In this document: positions 61,599 through 64,000 of the stretch, in pieces | How the letters are laid out: the number at the start of each line of letters is the position of its first letter | Numbering within the stretch: position 1 is the stretch's first letter | Source of the DNA: Schoenoplectus triqueter | Lineage: Eukaryota > Streptophyta > Magnoliopsida > Poales > Cyperaceae | Reading direction: 5' to 3' | Assembly: GCA_964058805.1 (NCBI GenBank) | Contig: CAXKVV010000062.1 | Coordinates: forward strand, 1 to 64,000 | DNA: 64,000 bases | Made by a program: the position numbers and the translations under genes | Notes under the pieces: model-generated | What the model was told of the DNA's origin: nothing | Databases searched by the model: none | What the model saw: only the letters and a program-made list of their open reading frames with translations

Positions 61599-64000
61599 AT
61601 CAGCTGTTTGCTATATATTAATTAGATTTGTTTAGCAAATGAAGTTACTCTGCACATTATGATCTCTAATGAAGGAATGCAGCAGCTGTGTTGTATGTAT
61701 AAACTGTAAATAAAACATAATCAAAACGGAATTGCACCTGATATAGCGTAATTGATTTTGCTTGTGCTAATAGTTAATGTTATGTTTTTTTTTTCTTCCG
61801 ACGCATGCGTATCCTCAATTAATTTTATAAATGAGCAGTAAAAACTGACAAAGAACTCACATGAAGAAGCTGCATCTCCAACTTGGTCCTCTTTCTGTCC
61901 CGTACGGAAGTTATAACTGATGTAGTTCCCACATCATACCTGTGTTAATAAGAATATCTTCAAATTTTTAATCAACAATATGCACCTACTTTAGCACAAT
62001 AGTCTCTCTCTAGCTATTCAGTAACTTGTACAATTTGGATAACTATTTTCTATTGATATATAGTACTCTAAAGTCTAAATTAACGACATAAAATTGGCTA
62101 TAATTTTAAAATACTTACTGTTCAAATTTCGAAATTTTTGTATCCCAACATAAACCCACATAGATCAAACAAAAATTATCATACAAACTTTATGAATTTT
62201 AGAATTTAATTGAATTTTTGTGATTTTTTATACTTAATTTGTCCTAACTATAATAGAAAGACATCACGTATGTATGTCAAAAAGATTAATCGCTCGGAAA
62301 TCACTAAAAATAGTTATAAATTCTAAAAGTAGTAATAAAATATTATCCAAGAAGTTTATTACACAAAAATTTTCTTGAGCTAATTAAATCAACATTGTGG
62401 ATATGATTTGTAATTTAAGCTAGCTATAAGCATTCCGATCCAAATTCTAGTGAAACCAAGTAATTAGACAATAGCTACAGATGATTTTTTCTTTTATTTA
62501 CTTGTATCCAAACTGAGGATAAATTTGCTGACTCTCAGCGCATTATATTTATAATTTTAAATTCTATTTATTTACCTGGTAAGTATTTGTTTCTGAAGTA
62601 AGAAAAATTCTTCAGCGAACTCTTTTACAGGATTGCATAAATCGATCAACCAATTAACCTACAAAGCATATATAGCAATTGGAATACTCTTTCGTTATTA
62701 ATTAATTAATGTTCTTAGTTAGTCAATGAGAAATAGAAACAATGGAAACTTGGATATAGTTTTACACGACCTTCTCTTGATCAAACGAGTCAAGTTCCTT
62801 TCTTATAATTTTTTCACACGTGTATTTAGACTTTGCAACCTGCACATATAAATGAATCTAGAGGTGATTAAAATAAGATCAAACTGTGAGGAAGATAAAA
62901 TGTAGCCATTAATCAAAATTAAATATATAACAACCTTTTGATCGGCAGCTATAATCTTTTTATCGCAACAGATGTGATCCCATATATTTTTTGAAGAAAT
63001 GGCAAAGGTCGTCGAAGTATATTCTGTTTGTTCTTGATTTTCTTTCGCAGCAAAAGCGGAAAAGTAATCTGAAGAACTTTTACACTGCAGACGTAGAAAA
63101 ATAATTCAGCGAATTAAGTTAACAGATTGTGTTTCAAATTTTATAATTTTAGTTAACATTCAGTAGTAAGATTATTAAAATTTTATATAATATACAATGA
63201 TTATAATAAGAGTCTTTAAATCTATCAGTTGAAAAATATTTTTTTGATTTTAAAGATTTTTGAGTTGCATTGTCAAAATTGTCTAAATAATCCTTTGTAA
63301 TATGTATAGACAGAGTTATGATATGGTGCTACGCATAGCACGAATCATTCCCCGTTCTATGAGTCATTTTTTCATTTTCAAAATTTAAAAGGTTAATCCA
63401 AGCACTCAGTATGATTTCCATCTAGAGTGTCATATGTAAATCATATTGAACAGTTTGGATCAATCATTTACACTTTGTAATGAATAAATAAATCCTAATA
63501 TAGATGTGATTCGTATTATATATAGTACATTGATTGATCTGAACCGCTCACAATATTGTTCATATAAAAATTTTATATTTTAGAATTATTTTACTATTTT
63601 TTTAGAAAGCTACAAAATTACTTCTTTTGAAGGACTCATAATAATAAATTCAGTGATTTTCTAACTATCCAAAAATAATAAAAATATATAAAATTAGTCT
63701 ACAACTAGCTTTTTATATGAAAATTATTTTGAGTTATATAAATTAAATATTTAGACTTTTAAAAATGAAAAAAATTTCTATAGAACGGAGGTAATTAATG
63801 TTGTACATGCAAAGCAGATAGGCCAACTCAAATATTTATGGTGCTTCGTGAAGCACCGTGAAAATGGTAATTCGTACTCAAATGTCTAATTTTAAACTAC
63901 ATATGACCGATTTGTATCACTTAATTTAATCTCCATATGAAAATGTATTATCAAGCCAAATTTTATATTTTTTGAAATTGATTTACAATTTTTTCGGATG
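51907..64000 (-). CDS. RHD3/SEY1-like GTPase gene B (partial), with a duplicated five-exon stalk module
   Basis: Twelve exons in order: 62935-63084, 62771-62839, 62576-62658, 61861-61939, 60696-60879, 59298-59401, 58606-58674, 58409-58494, 56864-56942, 55587-55764, 53150-53259, 51907-52062. The first matches gene A exon 10 (FAISSKNIWDHI...KKIIAADQK). Exons 2-6 and 7-11 each match gene A exons 11-15: KSKYTCEKII/HSEFKCKEIK, ILTR ends, YDVGTTS/YEKETAS, RFQKGFHARM/RFSEGLYDRM, LPNIRTKFV/LQKIREKFI. Intron phases follow the same 0,2,0,1,0 pattern in both sets, and all 449 visible codons are open. The last exon has two hydrophobic stretches (IIIGTAWAFATW, VLISGVSALAL), a likely membrane hairpin, and a stop at 51907. 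The GTP-binding exons must lie beyond 64000. Alternative: two adjacent truncated genes. Family role: ER membrane fusion. Confidence 0.8.
53790..54249 (+). pseudogene. Truncated copia: RT end and RNase H tail
   Basis: Reads LYVHNLIFKDNN, where the catalytic YVDD of RT has become YVHN, a stop, then LIYQFKKAMKLEFEMLNLRMISYFL and a SQGAYGRRILQKF block. It then jumps directly to an IAGIFVKTLSK tail, so most of RNase H is deleted. It lies in an intron of gene B on the opposite strand, just upstream of its LTR. Confidence 0.8.
54250..55333 (+). repeat. LTR of the truncated copia (about 1.08 kb)
   Basis: It starts TGTTGG after a short purine-rich GGAGGA and ends CCCAACA, an inverted TGTTGG/CCAACA pair. 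Its 5' partner LTR is missing. The family is also represented at 26978-27650. Confidence 0.6.
55931..56101. mobile_element. MITE-like hairpin, 171 bp, intron of gene B
   Basis: CTTATGTATTGGTTGCGTTT on the left pairs with the right end (reverse complement CTTATGGATTGATTGTATTT), continuing through TCAATTTTRGT and TTGATATT. Non-coding. Confidence 0.75.
57294..57663. mobile_element. MITE hairpin, 370 bp, intron of gene B
   Basis: GACTATGGTGTTTTGCAAAG on the left pairs with CTTTGCAAAGTACTAATGCC on the right; TGTGTGCTTTG and ATTTTAAGTC are shared in opposite orientation. Same family as 17371-17775. Part-copies flank it at about 56980-57290 and 57690-57980. Confidence 0.75.
59262..59291. repeat. 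(AT)n microsatellite
   Basis: Uninterrupted TA/AT run ending a few bases from the exon border at 59298. Confidence 0.9.
59809..60124. mobile_element. Diverged MITE of the GCTATGGTGC family, intron of gene B
   Basis: GTTATGATAC at the left and GCTATAATCC at the right are weakened inverse ends. The interior repeats the TACTTCGTGTCATATCT and GATTCGGATCAATCATT segments seen in the other copies. Confidence 0.55.
60136..60614 (+). mobile_element. Solo LTR, 479 bp, intron of gene B
   Basis: It begins TGATAGGGG and ends CGTATCA (TGATA/TATCA inverted tips), flanked by CTCTC on both sides (60131-60135 and 60615-60619). An internal CCTATATAAGA near 60447 looks like an LTR TATA box. There is no internal coding region. 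The flank is a CT repeat, so the 5-bp duplication is weaker evidence than usual. Superfamily unknown. Confidence 0.7.
61531..61596. repeat. (AT)n microsatellite, 66 bp
   Basis: Thirty-three uninterrupted AT units in an intron of gene B, likely length-variable. Confidence 0.95.
63085..64000. other. Intron sequence of gene B with MITE fragments
   Basis: No exon matching gene A exon 9 is visible before the window ends. Bases 63310-63540 and 63840-64000 carry the ATGGTGCTACGC/ATGGTGCTTCG tips and GATCAATCATTTA segments of the intronic MITE family. At 63840-63857 two tips meet head to head as GGTGCTTC-GT-GAAGCACC. Confidence 0.6.

Noticed and set aside
1..64000. CRISPR array, operon, riboswitch, rRNA or tRNA genes
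   Set aside because: Introns and plant retroelements rule out a prokaryotic context, and I saw no regular spacer array or recognisable rRNA or tRNA. A tRNA scan was not possible by eye.

Overview
The window is nuclear DNA of a flowering plant, probably a eudicot. The evidence is AT-rich intergenic DNA, genes with many short exons and GT-AG introns, Ty1/copia elements primed from initiator Met-tRNA, a short TTTAGGG array, many MITE-like hairpins, and plant gene families (metacaspase-9-like, RHD3/SEY1-like). I cannot name the species.

Layout. Bases 1-893 are the 3' end of a copia element. Bases 1-11695 recur, with no mismatch seen in the parts compared, at 34304-45998 (offset 34303). Each copy then runs into a type II metacaspase gene on the + strand (12056-13467 and 46364-47829), where identity falls to about 96% and indels appear. 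Downstream of each metacaspase, tail to tail, is a minus-strand gene for an RHD3/SEY1/atlastin-like GTPase: gene A (16041-29025, 16 exons) and gene B (51907 to beyond 64000, 12 exons visible). A full-length but inactivated copia element (30094-35196) is inserted into an older antisense copia remnant (29280-30088), which lies just upstream of gene A. The shared block otherwise holds a broken UMP-CMP kinase-like remnant and several MITEs. Gene A and B introns carry a 1.6-kb foldback element, a minisatellite, a solo LTR, a truncated copia and MITEs.

Main points. Gene A has every GTPase motif (P-loop, switch I Thr, DxxG, RD) and a short helical stalk built from one five-exon module, but one base is missing in exon 1. 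In gene B the same five-exon module occurs twice in tandem, in one continuous frame and with conserved intron phases, ahead of a membrane-hairpin exon. That suggests a stalk lengthened by exon-module duplication. The step from near-complete identity to about 96% just 5' of the metacaspases fits unequal crossing-over between older metacaspase/RHD3-like tandem units, which predicts another identical 34.3-kb unit to the left of the window. An assembly artefact is the main alternative. The two metacaspase copies carry different lesions.

All reading was by eye. Exon borders come from splice consensus, frame continuity and comparison between paralogues. Family names come from motif recognition, not from a search.
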